DNA of 64,000 bases from Deltaproteobacteria bacterium (GTDB lineage Bacteria > Myxococcota_A > Polyangia > Polyangiales > Houyiibacteriaceae): the NCBI GenBank assembly GCA_017644045.1, contig JAEPMI010000001.1, positions 240,470 through 304,469 on the forward strand, given 5' to 3'. Numbering within the stretch: position 1 is the stretch's first letter; every line of letters starts with the position of its first letter. The position numbers were made by a program, and so were the translations under genes. Shown in pieces: positions 27,530 through 36,030 of this stretch. The notes beneath the pieces were generated by a model. That model did no database searches, was not told where the DNA came from, and was given only the letters and a program-made list of their open reading frames with translations.

Positions 27530-29107
27530 ATGAAGTTCCTCTGCGACAACTGCAAGGCCAAGTACCAGATCCCGGATGAGAAGATCCGCGGTCGGACCCT
27601 GAAGATGAAGTGCCGCAAGTGCGAGCACCCCATCCTCATTCAAGGCCCCCAGGAAGCGGCCGCTGCGCCAAAGGCCCCGTCTCGACGGGGCGGGTCGAGC
27701 GTGAAACCCGCACCGAAGCGCCGCGGAGGCTCCAGCGTGGGTCCCCGCCCGGTCAGCCGACCGGCGCCGGCCGCGGCCAGCGCCCTGGGTGCCGAGTTTC
27801 GCCGGGGCGGCTCCCTGGCCCCCGAGCCCGCCCCGCAGGCCGCCAAGGTCGAGTGGTACGCCGCCATCAACGACGTTCCCGTCGGCCCGATCAAGCGCGA
27901 CGAGCTCGCGCGGAAGATCGGCACCGGCGCGGTCCACGCCAAGAGCCTCTGCTGGCGCGAGGGCATGGACGACTGGAAGCCGCTCGAGCAGGTGCCCGAG
28001 CTGGCGAGCCTGCTGGCGTCGCGCCGAGTCCCGGCACCGCCCCCCCGTCCGGTCGCCGGCGCCCGGACCGCCCCGCGGCCGCCCCCCAAGAAGGAAGCCT
28101 CCGGCCGCTCGAACGTGGTGCCGATCGGCGGCCGCATGGGCGCCGGCGCGACCCCCGGCTTCGACGACGACGACGAGAAGACCGTGATGGCGCCCCCGCC
28201 GTCCGTGGCGGCGGCAGACGCGTCGGCTCCCGACCTCACGCCCCTGCCGATCGGCGAGCCCGCCACGGCAGCGGCTGCCGTGGGCGCCTTCGACGCGCCA
28301 CCCGCCACCGACCTCTCGTCCCCGTCGCTGACTCCAGCGCCGAGCCAGCCGGCCCAGCCCGCCTCGCGCGGTCTGCCGCCGCCCCTGCTCATCGCGCTCG
28401 TGGGCGCCGGCGCCTTCGGCGTCGCGTTGGCGTTCATCGCCGGCAAGAAGATGTTCGCGGACGAACCGCAGGTCGAGGTCGCGGCCAACGATCCGGTGAC
28501 CGAGGAGGAGCCGCTGGGCCCCGACCTCGAGTTCGACGAGGGCGACCTCGAGATGCCCGAGGAGGGCGAGGAGCCCGAAGAGGCCGAGGAGCCCGAAGAG
28601 GCCGAGGAGCCCGAAGAGACGGACGACGCGCCCGCCTCGACGATGCGTCGCGCCACGACCACCGGGACGATGACCGCCACGACCATGACCGGCACCAGCG
28701 AGATGCTGACGGCCGCTCAGCAGGCACTCCTCGACCGCTACGGCGGCAGCGACACCTCCGGGGGTCCTTCGCTGATGAGCGTCAACGTGGGCTCGGGTGG
28801 GTCGAGCAGCCGCGAGCAGCTCGACGCGAGCGCCGTACGCCGAGTCGTCGGCGCCGCCACCAACCGCCGCGCGCTCCAGCGCTGCTACGAGACGTCGATC
28901 CGCGGCGCGGCGGACGCTCCCAGCGTTCGCATGGACATCGAGGTGCGCGTCGGTGCCTCCGGCACGGTCACTCGCGTCTCCGCGAGCGGCAACGACTTCA
29001 ACGGCCTGAAGGCGTGTCTCGAGCGGACCGTCCGCCGCTGGCGCTTCCCGGCATCCTCGGGCGGCGGCGAGACCCGCTTCCCGGTCGTGTTCTCGCCGAG
29101 CGGCTGA
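27530..29107 (+). CDS. Zinc-ribbon, GYF and AgmX/PglI C-terminal domain protein
   Basis: A 525-residue protein of the kind linked to gliding motility in Myxococcus. The first ~35 residues are a zinc-finger (CDNC...CRKC, Cys5/8/28/31). A GYF_2-like domain follows at ~105-155 (EWYAAINDVPVGPIKRDEL). A long Pro/Ala-rich linker and one TM segment (PPLLIALVGAGAFGVALAFIAG, ~286-305) precede an acidic EEPEEAEE repeat region. The C-terminal ~90 residues (LQRCYETSIRG...ACLERTVRRWRFP) match the AgmX/PglI C-terminal domain, a TonB-C-like fold. It would sit in the inner membrane with the C terminus in the periplasm. Functional role is inferred from the family. Confidence 0.84.
   Translation: MKFLCDNCKAKYQIPDEKIRGRTLKMKCRKCEHPILIQGPQEAAAAPKAPSRRGGSSVKPAPKRRGGSSVGPRPVSRPAPAAASALGAEFRRGGSLAPEPAPQAAKVEWYAAINDVPVGPIKRDELARKIGTGAVHAKSLCWREGMDDWKPLEQVPELASLLASRRVPAPPPRPVAGARTAPRPPPKKEASGRSNVVPIGGRMGAGATPGFDDDDEKTVMAPPPSVAAADASAPDLTPLPIGEPATAAAAVGAFDAPPATDLSSPSLTPAPSQPAQPASRGLPPPLLIALVGAGAFGVALAFIAGKKMFADEPQVEVAANDPVTEEEPLGPDLEFDEGDLEMPEEGEEPEEAEEPEEAEEPEETDDAPASTMRRATTTGTMTATTMTGTSEMLTAAQQALLDRYGGSDTSGGPSLMSVNVGSGGSSSREQLDASAVRRVVGAATNRRALQRCYETSIRGAADAPSVRMDIEVRVGASGTVTRVSASGNDFNGLKACLERTVRRWRFPASSGGGETRFPVVFSPSG
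28558..28620 (+). repeat. Coding 18-bp repeats, Glu/Pro-rich
   Basis: GAGGAGCCCGAAGAGGCC-type units recur about three times and encode EEPEEA. They lie in the periplasmic acidic linker of the AgmX-like protein. Confidence 0.65.
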
Positions 29108-29110
29108 CGA

Positions 29111-29407
29111 TCAGCGCAGGGCGCGAACGAGGAAGAAGGCGACCGCGGCGAGCGCGAGCGCGCCGACGATCAGGACCGCCCACTGGACCGCCTGGCTCTT
29201 CGGCGCCGCCTTCGGCGCAGACGTCGACTCGGGCTCGAGGGAGACCTGCACCGACGACCCCTTCGACGGCGGGGCCAGCCCTTTCGGCGGCGGCTCACTC
29301 GGCGGCCGGTCGATCCCCAGTTGGTCGAGCATGTCGCCGCCCCACATGGCCGTCGGCTCGTCGGCCGCGTGACTCATGAAGCCGTCGTCGTCGTCGTCGT
29401 CCGACAT
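29111..29407 (-). CDS. Small tail-anchored membrane protein of unknown function
   Basis: A 98-residue protein. The start at 29407 begins MSDDDDDDGFM; an ATG 13 codons upstream is possible but reads poorly. The N-terminal ~70 residues are acidic and Pro/Ser-rich; one hydrophobic segment (AVLIVGALALAAVAFFLV) ends two residues before the C terminus. It could be a C-tail anchor. It converges with the AgmX-like gene (stop at 29107). Confidence 0.55.
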   Translation of the reverse strand: MSDDDDDDGFMSHAADEPTAMWGGDMLDQLGIDRPPSEPPPKGLAPPSKGSSVQVSLEPESTSAPKAAPKSQAVQWAVLIVGALALAAVAFFLVRALR

Positions 29408-29490
29408 CCAACGGCGATCGTGCCAGATTTGGAGCAGAAACGGCAAAGTAGTGCACGACTGAACCGTGACGAATGGGCTACCGTCGGCTC

Positions 29491-29757
29491 ATGGACCCGG
29501 CCGAGCTCACCCGATTGACCGCCGAGACGCTGTACCTGGTGTTGCTGGTGTCCGGTCCGCCGCTGCTCGTCGCGCTGGCCATCGGACTGGTCGTGGGCCT
29601 GCTCCAGGCGGTCACGCAGGTGCAGGAGCAGACGCTCTCCTTCGTGCCGAAGCTGGTCGCGGTCGCCACCGTCCTCGTGGTGGGCGGCGGCTGGATGGGC
29701 GGCCAGCTCCTCCGCTTCACGGACCGCCTCTGGCGGGCGATCCCCGACCTGATGTAG
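29491..29757 (+). CDS. sctS: Type III secretion/flagellar export protein, SctS/FliQ family
   Basis: An 88-residue membrane protein of the type III export apparatus core, where it forms part of the inner-membrane gate with SctR/FliP and SctT/FliR. Two TM segments (~15-38 and ~52-72) and the family core GPPLLVALAIGLVVGLLQ, TQVQEQTLSFVPKL are clear. The length is exact (YscS 88, FliQ 89). The PPLLVA motif after LVS is closer to SctS than to FliQ. It is orphan here: neighbours are an AgmX-like gene and a beta-helix gene, and the SctT/FliR relative is 18.5 kb away. Confidence 0.88.
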   Translation: MDPAELTRLTAETLYLVLLVSGPPLLVALAIGLVVGLLQAVTQVQEQTLSFVPKLVAVATVLVVGGGWMGGQLLRFTDRLWRAIPDLM

Positions 29758-29760
29758 CGC

Positions 29761-31539
29761 TCAGCGGCGCCGGCGCAGACGCCGGGAGACGCAGACCAGA
29801 GCGACGATGGCCAGGAACGCCGGCGCGCGGTCGCGGTCCCGTCCGGAGGACACGCGGCAGCCGCACCCGCCGGTCGCGCTCGACGGTGAGGTCCCGGCGT
29901 CGGCGGTCATCACCTCGGCGTCGACCCCGACGCCCCCGTCAACGACGGGCACGCCGGCGTCGGTCATCGGTGCCACCGGGGACGTGCCGATGCGCGAGCC
30001 GCACGCCCGCTCGGGGTCGGCGAGGCGATGGTCTCCCGCTTCCTCATCGACGAAGAGCGCCGCGCGCTCGGCTTCGCTCACCATGATCTCGTCTTCGTCG
30101 AACTTCATCCCCGTGATGTCCGCGACGGGCTGGACGAAGTCGGCGGCGGCGATCACCGGCTCGGACTCGTAGCAGTTCCGCTCGAGCCGCATCCGCTCGT
30201 ACTCCTCGGGCGCCTCTCGAACGTAGCCGGGCACGTGCTCCCAGAAGGGATGGTCGGGAGAGAGATCGCCGAGCAGGTACTCACCACGAATCCCCGGCCA
30301 AGATCCATCCTCCCACCAGGCGAAGGAGTTTCGGGAGACGGCGACCGGCTGCCCCGAGGAGACCACGAGGTTGTCGTGGACCCGCGAGCCCCAGCCCGCG
30401 CGAAAATTCATGCCCAGCCGGGCTCCGACGATGGTGTTGTGGGCCACCTCGGAGTGCGCGCCGTTGCCGGTCATCTTCAGGTACGTCTGCAGCGGGCCGT
30501 TGGTCTGCGCGCGACCGAGCTCCACCCCGGCCGACGCGGCGTCGTAGATGATGTTGTTGCGAACGATGGTCTCGCGGAAAGGGGAGAACACTCCGTAGTC
30601 CACGTCGTGAACGACGTTGCTCAGGAACCAGTAGGGCCCGCGAGAGTTGTTCTTGAGACCGAGGCCGTAGTGGCAATCGTGCACGTGGTTGCCGATCACG
30701 TAGGCGTGCCCGTCGGGGCGCAGGAGGCTCTCCTCCCACTCGGCGCGGCTCGCGTCGTGACCCGCGGCGGGCGCCTCGCTGTCGTAGGACAGGCGCGTGA
30801 CCGAGTAATAGCAACCGCCGTTGACGAACCCGCGGTCGATCAGCTCGTCGGTCTCGCGATCGATGTTGCCCACGTGGTGCAGGTGGTTCTGCACCACCAC
30901 GTTCCGGGTCATACCGCCGCTCGCCTGCATCACGATCAGCGCGTCGTTGTCGCGCCCGTCGGTGTCGGCGTGGTGCAGGTGGAGCTCCCTGAGCGTCGTG
31001 CTGTAGCCGTTGACCGAGAACCCGCGGCGGTAGACGCGACGCATCTCGAAGCGCTCGAAGACCCAGTGTCGGTGCGCCACCACGAAGGCCGAGCTGCTCC
31101 AATCTCCGCGGTTCTGATACGCGAAGTCGAGCACCGCCGTCATGCCCGCCGCGTAGGCCTCCGGCTCCGTTCGGACCACGATCGGTCGCCCCGCCTCTCC
31201 GGCGTTCTCGGTCTTCAGTCGCGAGGACTCGTGGCCGAACGCGTCACGGATCGCGCTCATCTCATACACCCCGGGCGCGAGGTGAATGGCGGTGCCCGGT
31301 TCCGCATTCGCGACCACGCGAATCAGATCGCGCCGCGGGTTCGCGGCGGAGCCATCCCCGTCCTCACCGGGCAAAGGCGCGACGTGCACCACCCGCTCGG
31401 GGGTCACGTCCACGCGCCCCTCGAGGAGCGAGGCGATCATCGCGGCGTCCTCGGGCGCGGGCTCGTGCGTCGCTTGCGCGCTCGCCACCACGGGAAGCGA
31501 GAGCGCCAGCAGGCACGCCGTTCGACTCGACCCGCTCAC
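29761..31539 (-). CDS. Right-handed beta-helix exported protein with MYXO-CTERM tail
   Basis: A 592-residue exported protein; GTG start at 31539 gives a signal peptide ending VVASAQA. From ~residue 50 on it has pectate-lyase-type rungs (IHLAPGVYEM, VVQNHLHHVGN, VIGNHVHDCHYG, IVRNNIIYDAASAGV), typical of parallel beta-helices that act on polysaccharides. The C terminus has GGCGCRVSSGRDRDRAP, a hydrophobic segment (AFLAIVALVCV) and SRRLRRRR, the MYXO-CTERM sorting tail of surface proteins in Myxococcota. The GTG overlaps the stop of the lyase-like gene by 4 bases, so both are coupled. Enzyme activity cannot be assigned. Confidence 0.82.
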   Translation of the reverse strand: MSGSSRTACLLALSLPVVASAQATHEPAPEDAAMIASLLEGRVDVTPERVVHVAPLPGEDGDGSAANPRRDLIRVVANAEPGTAIHLAPGVYEMSAIRDAFGHESSRLKTENAGEAGRPIVVRTEPEAYAAGMTAVLDFAYQNRGDWSSSAFVVAHRHWVFERFEMRRVYRRGFSVNGYSTTLRELHLHHADTDGRDNDALIVMQASGGMTRNVVVQNHLHHVGNIDRETDELIDRGFVNGGCYYSVTRLSYDSEAPAAGHDASRAEWEESLLRPDGHAYVIGNHVHDCHYGLGLKNNSRGPYWFLSNVVHDVDYGVFSPFRETIVRNNIIYDAASAGVELGRAQTNGPLQTYLKMTGNGAHSEVAHNTIVGARLGMNFRAGWGSRVHDNLVVSSGQPVAVSRNSFAWWEDGSWPGIRGEYLLGDLSPDHPFWEHVPGYVREAPEEYERMRLERNCYESEPVIAAADFVQPVADITGMKFDEDEIMVSEAERAALFVDEEAGDHRLADPERACGSRIGTSPVAPMTDAGVPVVDGGVGVDAEVMTADAGTSPSSATGGCGCRVSSGRDRDRAPAFLAIVALVCVSRRLRRRR

Positions 31540-32477
31540 GGCCCCACCCAGTCGCCGATGGTGCGGTTCCCGTCCGCGTCGAGGTTCGTCGGCGGGCTCG
31601 CGCTGGTCGCGATCACCAGGTCGTCGATGTAGCAGTGATTGTCGGGCGGCAGCTCGTTGTTCCAGTAGGTGAAGAGGTAGAACGCGTCGATGTCTCCCTC
31701 GGCGTCCGGAATGGTCGGCACGTCCGCGCGATCGAAGATCAGCTCGCCGTCCCGCCAGATTCGAACGCGGCCGCTGCCCCCTTCGTCGGCGGGCACGTCG
31801 TCGATCGAGAGGTACATCTCGTAGCGCTCCCATCGGTCGCGGGGGATCGGCTCTCCGCCGTAGACCTCCCACTGGTCGTGGATCTCCTTGATCGTCCGCA
31901 GCACGCTGCGCCGTTGGTCGGCCTCGTCGACGTAGAGGTCGTTGTATCCGCCGTTGCTGCCGTCGGCGAAGCGCGAGTGGAGACGGAGGAACTTCATCCA
32001 CGGGCTGGCGGAGAACTCGAAGCTGCTCGGCCAGTAGACGTCCAGGCGAACCCAGACCTCCTCACCGGCGCGAAGCACCGGATCGATTCGGACGATCCCG
32101 CCCCAGCGACCGAAGCCGCCCCCGTCGCCGCGCTGGATCGCCATGCGCGCGCTCATCGAGCCCCGCGCGGCCTGCTCGTGGCTCGCGGTGGTGCGACCGG
32201 CGGAGCCGAAGGCGACACCGCTCAGGCCCTGGCCATCCTCGTAGGTCTCGAACCCGTCGGCGTAGTAGGGCTCGAACGGGGTCCCCAGGTCGGGCTCGCC
32301 CGCGTCGATCCCGCCGAGGTCACCGGGGCCGAGATCCGATGGCTCGGTGACCGTCCCCCCGTCCAAAGGGGGCGTCGCGAGGTCGGGACCAGGGGCGCTC
32401 TCGCCCTGCGTGCCGCATCCGGCGCCGGAGAGGAGACCGAAGGTCGCGAGGGCGAGCCGGAGCGTTCGCTGTAGCAT
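31536..32477 (-). CDS. Lipoprotein with polysaccharide-lyase-like jelly-roll domain
   Basis: A 313-residue lipoprotein (lipobox LSGAGC) with an Asp/Gly/Pro linker to ~residue 65. The remaining ~245 residues resemble concanavalin-A-like polysaccharide lyases of the alginate/heparinase type: ARGSMSARMAIQRGDGG, EVWVRLDVYWPSSFEF, WMKFLRLHSR, WERYEMYLSIDD and FYLFTYWNNELP. No catalytic residue set is confirmed. Its stop overlaps the GTG of the beta-helix protein gene. The pair is likely involved in binding or degrading a polysaccharide at the cell surface. Confidence 0.72.
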   Translation of the reverse strand: MLQRTLRLALATFGLLSGAGCGTQGESAPGPDLATPPLDGGTVTEPSDLGPGDLGGIDAGEPDLGTPFEPYYADGFETYEDGQGLSGVAFGSAGRTTASHEQAARGSMSARMAIQRGDGGGFGRWGGIVRIDPVLRAGEEVWVRLDVYWPSSFEFSASPWMKFLRLHSRFADGSNGGYNDLYVDEADQRRSVLRTIKEIHDQWEVYGGEPIPRDRWERYEMYLSIDDVPADEGGSGRVRIWRDGELIFDRADVPTIPDAEGDIDAFYLFTYWNNELPPDNHCYIDDLVIATSASPPTNLDADGNRTIGDWVGP

Positions 32478-32590
32478 GGGCCCACCGTACCGAGCCCCCG
32501 CTGGTGGGCGACGAACGCTCCCTAATTGCCGCTTAGCTGAGACCGCCGACGCCAGCGTCCAGGGGGGGTTCGGTGTAAGCTCCCATCCAA

Positions 32591-33646
32591 GTGATTCGCG
32601 TTGCTCTCCTCCTCTGCTGCACGACCGCCTGCGTTCTGAAGCCACTGGACCTCGAGGGAGCGAGTTGCCCCTGCGCCGAGGGTTGGGTGTGCGATCCCCT
32701 GACCGACACGTGCGTCGAGGGTGGGCTCGGTCGTTGCGGCAACGGCGCGGTCGTCCTCACCAACCTGCGGACCGACTGGGTCACCCCGAACCAGGCCCGC
32801 CTCTCGTGGGAGGCCGAAGGGCTCGACGACCTCTTCGGCTACGAGGTGGAGATCGGCACGAGCGAGGAGGCGCTCCTGGCGGGCGAGGTGCTGAGGGTCG
32901 TGACCAGCGAGGACAACCCCGAGCTCGCGCGCAACCGGCTGCTCAACGCGATGGACGGCGATCCGGTGCTGGGGACGACGATCACCGGGCTCGACCCCGA
33001 CACGACCTACCGAGTGCGCTTGGTCGCAGAAGACAACGCCGGCGAGCTCAGCTGCGCCCCGACCATCGGTGTGCGTACGAACCCGGCACCGAGCCGGGAA
33101 GTCGCACTGACCCACGAGTCCGAAGACGGCGCGAACCCGCGCCCGGTCTGTGTGACCTTCGAGGACGACCCCGACGGCGCGCGCACGGGCGACCGCTACT
33201 GGCAGTGGATCGCTCGCTGCGGGGCTGGCGCGGACGGACCGGTCGCCGTGTGCGAGGACCCCGACATGCCTCGCCCGACGTGCTGGGAGAACATCCGCAT
33301 CGAAAACCTGAGCTACGAGCTCGACCTCTCGCCCGGACAGTTCCAGAACGCGTTCCTCGAGCTCTGGGTCGACATCAGCGGCTCGGATCACGGCTACTGG
33401 GGCCAGATCGGCCTGAGCACGCCCGACGGGATGGGCTCGGGTCAACGTTTCTTCGGCCGCGGTCGGCTCACCTTCGCGTCGGGCGCCGGCTATCGGCGGT
33501 ACCAGATCCCCTTGGACGAGCTGAGCTCCTCGTCCGGCCCTCTCGACCCCGACACGATCAACCTCGGCCTCCGCTCGTTCCGTATCGGCACCGAGTGGGA
33601 CGCGGGCGCGATCATTCGGATCGACGACGCCGCCATTCGCTGGTGA
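32591..33646 (+). CDS. Lipoprotein with fibronectin type III-like domain
   Basis: A 351-residue lipoprotein; GTG start at 32591 gives MIRVALLLCCTTAC. A Cys-rich stretch (CPCAEGWVCDPLTDTCVEG) follows. Residues ~55-165 contain a fibronectin-III-like fold (ARLSWEAEG...TYRVRLVAEDNAGE). The C-terminal half looks like a carbohydrate-binding jelly roll (FQNAFLELWVDISGSDHGYW). Divergent from the lyase-like gene 113 bp away, with which it may share a promoter region. Confidence 0.68.
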   Translation: MIRVALLLCCTTACVLKPLDLEGASCPCAEGWVCDPLTDTCVEGGLGRCGNGAVVLTNLRTDWVTPNQARLSWEAEGLDDLFGYEVEIGTSEEALLAGEVLRVVTSEDNPELARNRLLNAMDGDPVLGTTITGLDPDTTYRVRLVAEDNAGELSCAPTIGVRTNPAPSREVALTHESEDGANPRPVCVTFEDDPDGARTGDRYWQWIARCGAGADGPVAVCEDPDMPRPTCWENIRIENLSYELDLSPGQFQNAFLELWVDISGSDHGYWGQIGLSTPDGMGSGQRFFGRGRLTFASGAGYRRYQIPLDELSSSSGPLDPDTINLGLRSFRIGTEWDAGAIIRIDDAAIRW

Positions 33647-33648
33647 GC

Positions 33649-35241
33649 TCAGTTGAAGCGGGGGAACGCCGTGGTCTCGGCCGCCATCTCCGCTTCCATG
33701 GCGGGGGTGCGAGGCGGTCGCGACCGCCGGCGTGGTTGACGCTGGAGCGACAGCCGCAGGCGCTGGTCCAGATCGGGGACCACCTCGGTCACCAGCGGCC
33801 GGTATCCATCGAGGCTCAGCTCGATCGACACCGCCTCGGTGCCGCGCGCGATGGGCACCGTCGCCGGGGTCGGGCCGACCTCGTCGCCAGCCAGCCGAAC
33901 CATGGCGCCGGGAGGTTCGCTCTCGATCGTCACCTGGACCGGAGCCGCGTCGTCCTCGACGTCCTCGACGGCGGGCTCGGGAGGCTCGGTGGCGCTCTCC
34001 GCCGTCTCGCCCGGCGTCGACTCGATGGGTGCGAGCGGCGTCGAGGACACGCTCTCGTCTTCACGGGAGAGCGCGTAACCCGCGACACCGACGCCGAACG
34101 CGAGCGCCACCCCGAGCGCCCCGAGGGCGGCCGGCCGCCGACTCGACGAGGGGGCGACGACCTCGGGTGCGGTGGACGGATCCTCCGTGCTCGCCTCGAC
34201 GACGACAGAGGGGATCTCGACGTGAGTGTCCACCTCCGGCTCCGGCGGGGTGTGCAGCTCCGTGCCGTGGGAGACGCGTCGCAGCATCTCCCGCTTCTCG
34301 TCCATCCGGTCGGCGAAGAGCCGCTCCATGTGCGCAGCCAGCTCTTCCTCCGGGCGCCCCCCGCCGGCGAGCGCCGGTAGGGCATCGAGGAGCGCGATGC
34401 GGAACGTGTGGACGTCGGGGTAGCGGTCGCCCGGGTCCCGCGCCAGCGCGCGCAGACAGACCGCTTCGAGCGTCGGCGGATAGTCGGCGACGATGCTGCT
34501 CGGCGGCGGGATCGGGTCGTCCTGAACGGCGCGTAGACTCGCCAGGGGAGTGTTGCGGCGGAAGAGCGCGTGACCGGTGGTCAGCTCGTAGAGCACGATC
34601 GCCAACGAGAAGAGATCGCTGCGCCGGTCGAGCGCCTCGCCGCGAGCCTGCTCCGGGGACATGTAGCGGATCTTCCCCTTGAGGGAGCCCGCTTCGGTGG
34701 TCGTGATGCGATCGCTCGCCTTCGCGATGCCGAAGTCCATCACCTTCACTCCACCGCGATACGTCACGAAGAGGTTCTGCGGTGAGATGTCCCGGTGCAC
34801 GATGCCGAGCGCCTCCCCCTCGTGGTCGGTCATCTCGTGCGCTGCGTGCAGTCCGGCCGCCGCCGAGGCGATCACGTGCACGGCCTCGGCGTAGCTCAAA
34901 CGGTCGTCGCGAGAGCGAGCGCGTCTCTGCACGCTCGCGAGCGACTCCCCGTCCAGGTACTCCATGACCAGGTAGAGCTGCTCTCCGTCCTCACCGAGCT
35001 CCTGATGCTGGACCACGTTCGGGTGATGGATGCGCGCGGCGATACGAGCTTCGTCGAGGAACATCTCCACGAACTGCCGCTCCTCCGCATACGCCGGGAG
35101 GATCCGCTTGATCACCACGCTCCGCTCGAAGCCGCTCGGACCCGTGAGCCTTCCCAGGAGGATCTCGGCCATGCCGCCTCGCGCGAGCCGACAGACCACC
35201 TCGTATCGACCGATTCGTGTCGTCTCCTCGGCCATGTGCAT
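33649..35241 (-). CDS. PEGA-domain transmembrane Ser/Thr protein kinase
   Basis: A 530-residue Hanks-type kinase. Residues ~11-280 are the kinase: Gly loop ARGGMAEI, VAIK-type Lys45 in VVIKRILP, HRD at 149-151, Asn156, DFG at 169-171 and the APE-like SPEQAR. Residues ~375-395 form a single TM helix (LGALGVALAFGVGVAGYAL). The extracytoplasmic part ends in a PEGA domain (IESEPPGAMVRLAGDEVGPT) and an Arg-rich tail. Myxobacteria have large families of such kinases. Divergent from a TPR membrane protein with only 28 bp between starts, so they may be coordinately controlled. Confidence 0.92.
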   Translation of the reverse strand: MHMAEETTRIGRYEVVCRLARGGMAEILLGRLTGPSGFERSVVIKRILPAYAEERQFVEMFLDEARIAARIHHPNVVQHQELGEDGEQLYLVMEYLDGESLASVQRRARSRDDRLSYAEAVHVIASAAAGLHAAHEMTDHEGEALGIVHRDISPQNLFVTYRGGVKVMDFGIAKASDRITTTEAGSLKGKIRYMSPEQARGEALDRRSDLFSLAIVLYELTTGHALFRRNTPLASLRAVQDDPIPPPSSIVADYPPTLEAVCLRALARDPGDRYPDVHTFRIALLDALPALAGGGRPEEELAAHMERLFADRMDEKREMLRRVSHGTELHTPPEPEVDTHVEIPSVVVEASTEDPSTAPEVVAPSSSRRPAALGALGVALAFGVGVAGYALSREDESVSSTPLAPIESTPGETAESATEPPEPAVEDVEDDAAPVQVTIESEPPGAMVRLAGDEVGPTPATVPIARGTEAVSIELSLDGYRPLVTEVVPDLDQRLRLSLQRQPRRRSRPPRTPAMEAEMAAETTAFPRFN

Positions 35242-35269
35242 CGGTGGCAGGGCGTTATAGTATCGGCCG

Positions 35270-36022
35270 GTGCCGTCCCGCGCTAGTGACGCCTTCGCGC
35301 CCCTCCTCGTCCTGCTCGCCGCGACCCTGACACCGGCCGGAGCGTCCGCGCAGGAGACCGACGCGGCGCGCGCCGCCGAGCTGGCCCAGCGAGCCCTCGA
35401 TCACTACGAAGCCGGCGCTCCCGAGGAAGCCATCCCGCTCTTGCTCGAAGCGCGCGAGCTCTACGCCGAGCCGCTGCTGACCTACAACCTGGCGCGCGCC
35501 TACGAAGCCCTCGGACGCGATGCGGAGGCGCTCGACGCCTACCAACGGTACGTGGAGGAACGCCCGGACGCCCCCGACCGAGCGGCGATGGAGACGCGGA
35601 TCGCGTCGCTGCGCGCGAAGATCGACGAGCGCGAGCGGCTCGCACGCGAAACGGAAGAGGAACGGCGACGACGGGAGCGAGCCGAAGCACGCGCGGCCGA
35701 GGCGGAGGGCCCCACCCCTTGGCCCTTCTTGGTGCTCTCGACCGGCGGCGCGACGCTCGGAGCCGGGGTCGTCTTCGGGGTGCTCGCACGGAACGAGCGC
35801 GACGCGGCCGCGGACGAGCCCGTGCACCTCACCAAGGTCGCGCGAGGGGAAGACGCCGACCGCCTCGCCACCGTGGCCAACGTCCTCTTCGCCGTCGGGG
35901 GCGCCCTCTGCGTCGCCGGCGCGACCTGGTTGACGCTCGAGCTCGTGCGGGGTGGTGACGACGAGCCGACCGCCACGCTCACGCCGACGCTCGGTGGCCT
36001 CTCCGTCCACGGAAGCTTCTGA
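35270..36022 (+). CDS. TPR membrane protein, kinase neighbour
   Basis: A 250-residue exported protein with GTG start and signal peptide ending GASAQ. TPR repeats (~25-95; ALDHYEAGAPEEAIPLLLEA and ALDAYQRYVEE) are followed by a Glu/Arg coiled-coil (RERLARETEEERRRRERAEA) and two TM segments (~150-168 and ~205-228). The layout is common beside PEGA kinases in Myxococcota. It is followed 8 bp later by a large regulator gene. An AT-rich TATAGT sequence in the 28-bp divergent gap may serve as a promoter element. Confidence 0.72.
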   Translation: MPSRASDAFAPLLVLLAATLTPAGASAQETDAARAAELAQRALDHYEAGAPEEAIPLLLEARELYAEPLLTYNLARAYEALGRDAEALDAYQRYVEERPDAPDRAAMETRIASLRAKIDERERLARETEEERRRRERAEARAAEAEGPTPWPFLVLSTGGATLGAGVVFGVLARNERDAAADEPVHLTKVARGEDADRLATVANVLFAVGGALCVAGATWLTLELVRGGDDEPTATLTPTLGGLSVHGSF

Positions 36023-36030
36023 CCCGGTCC

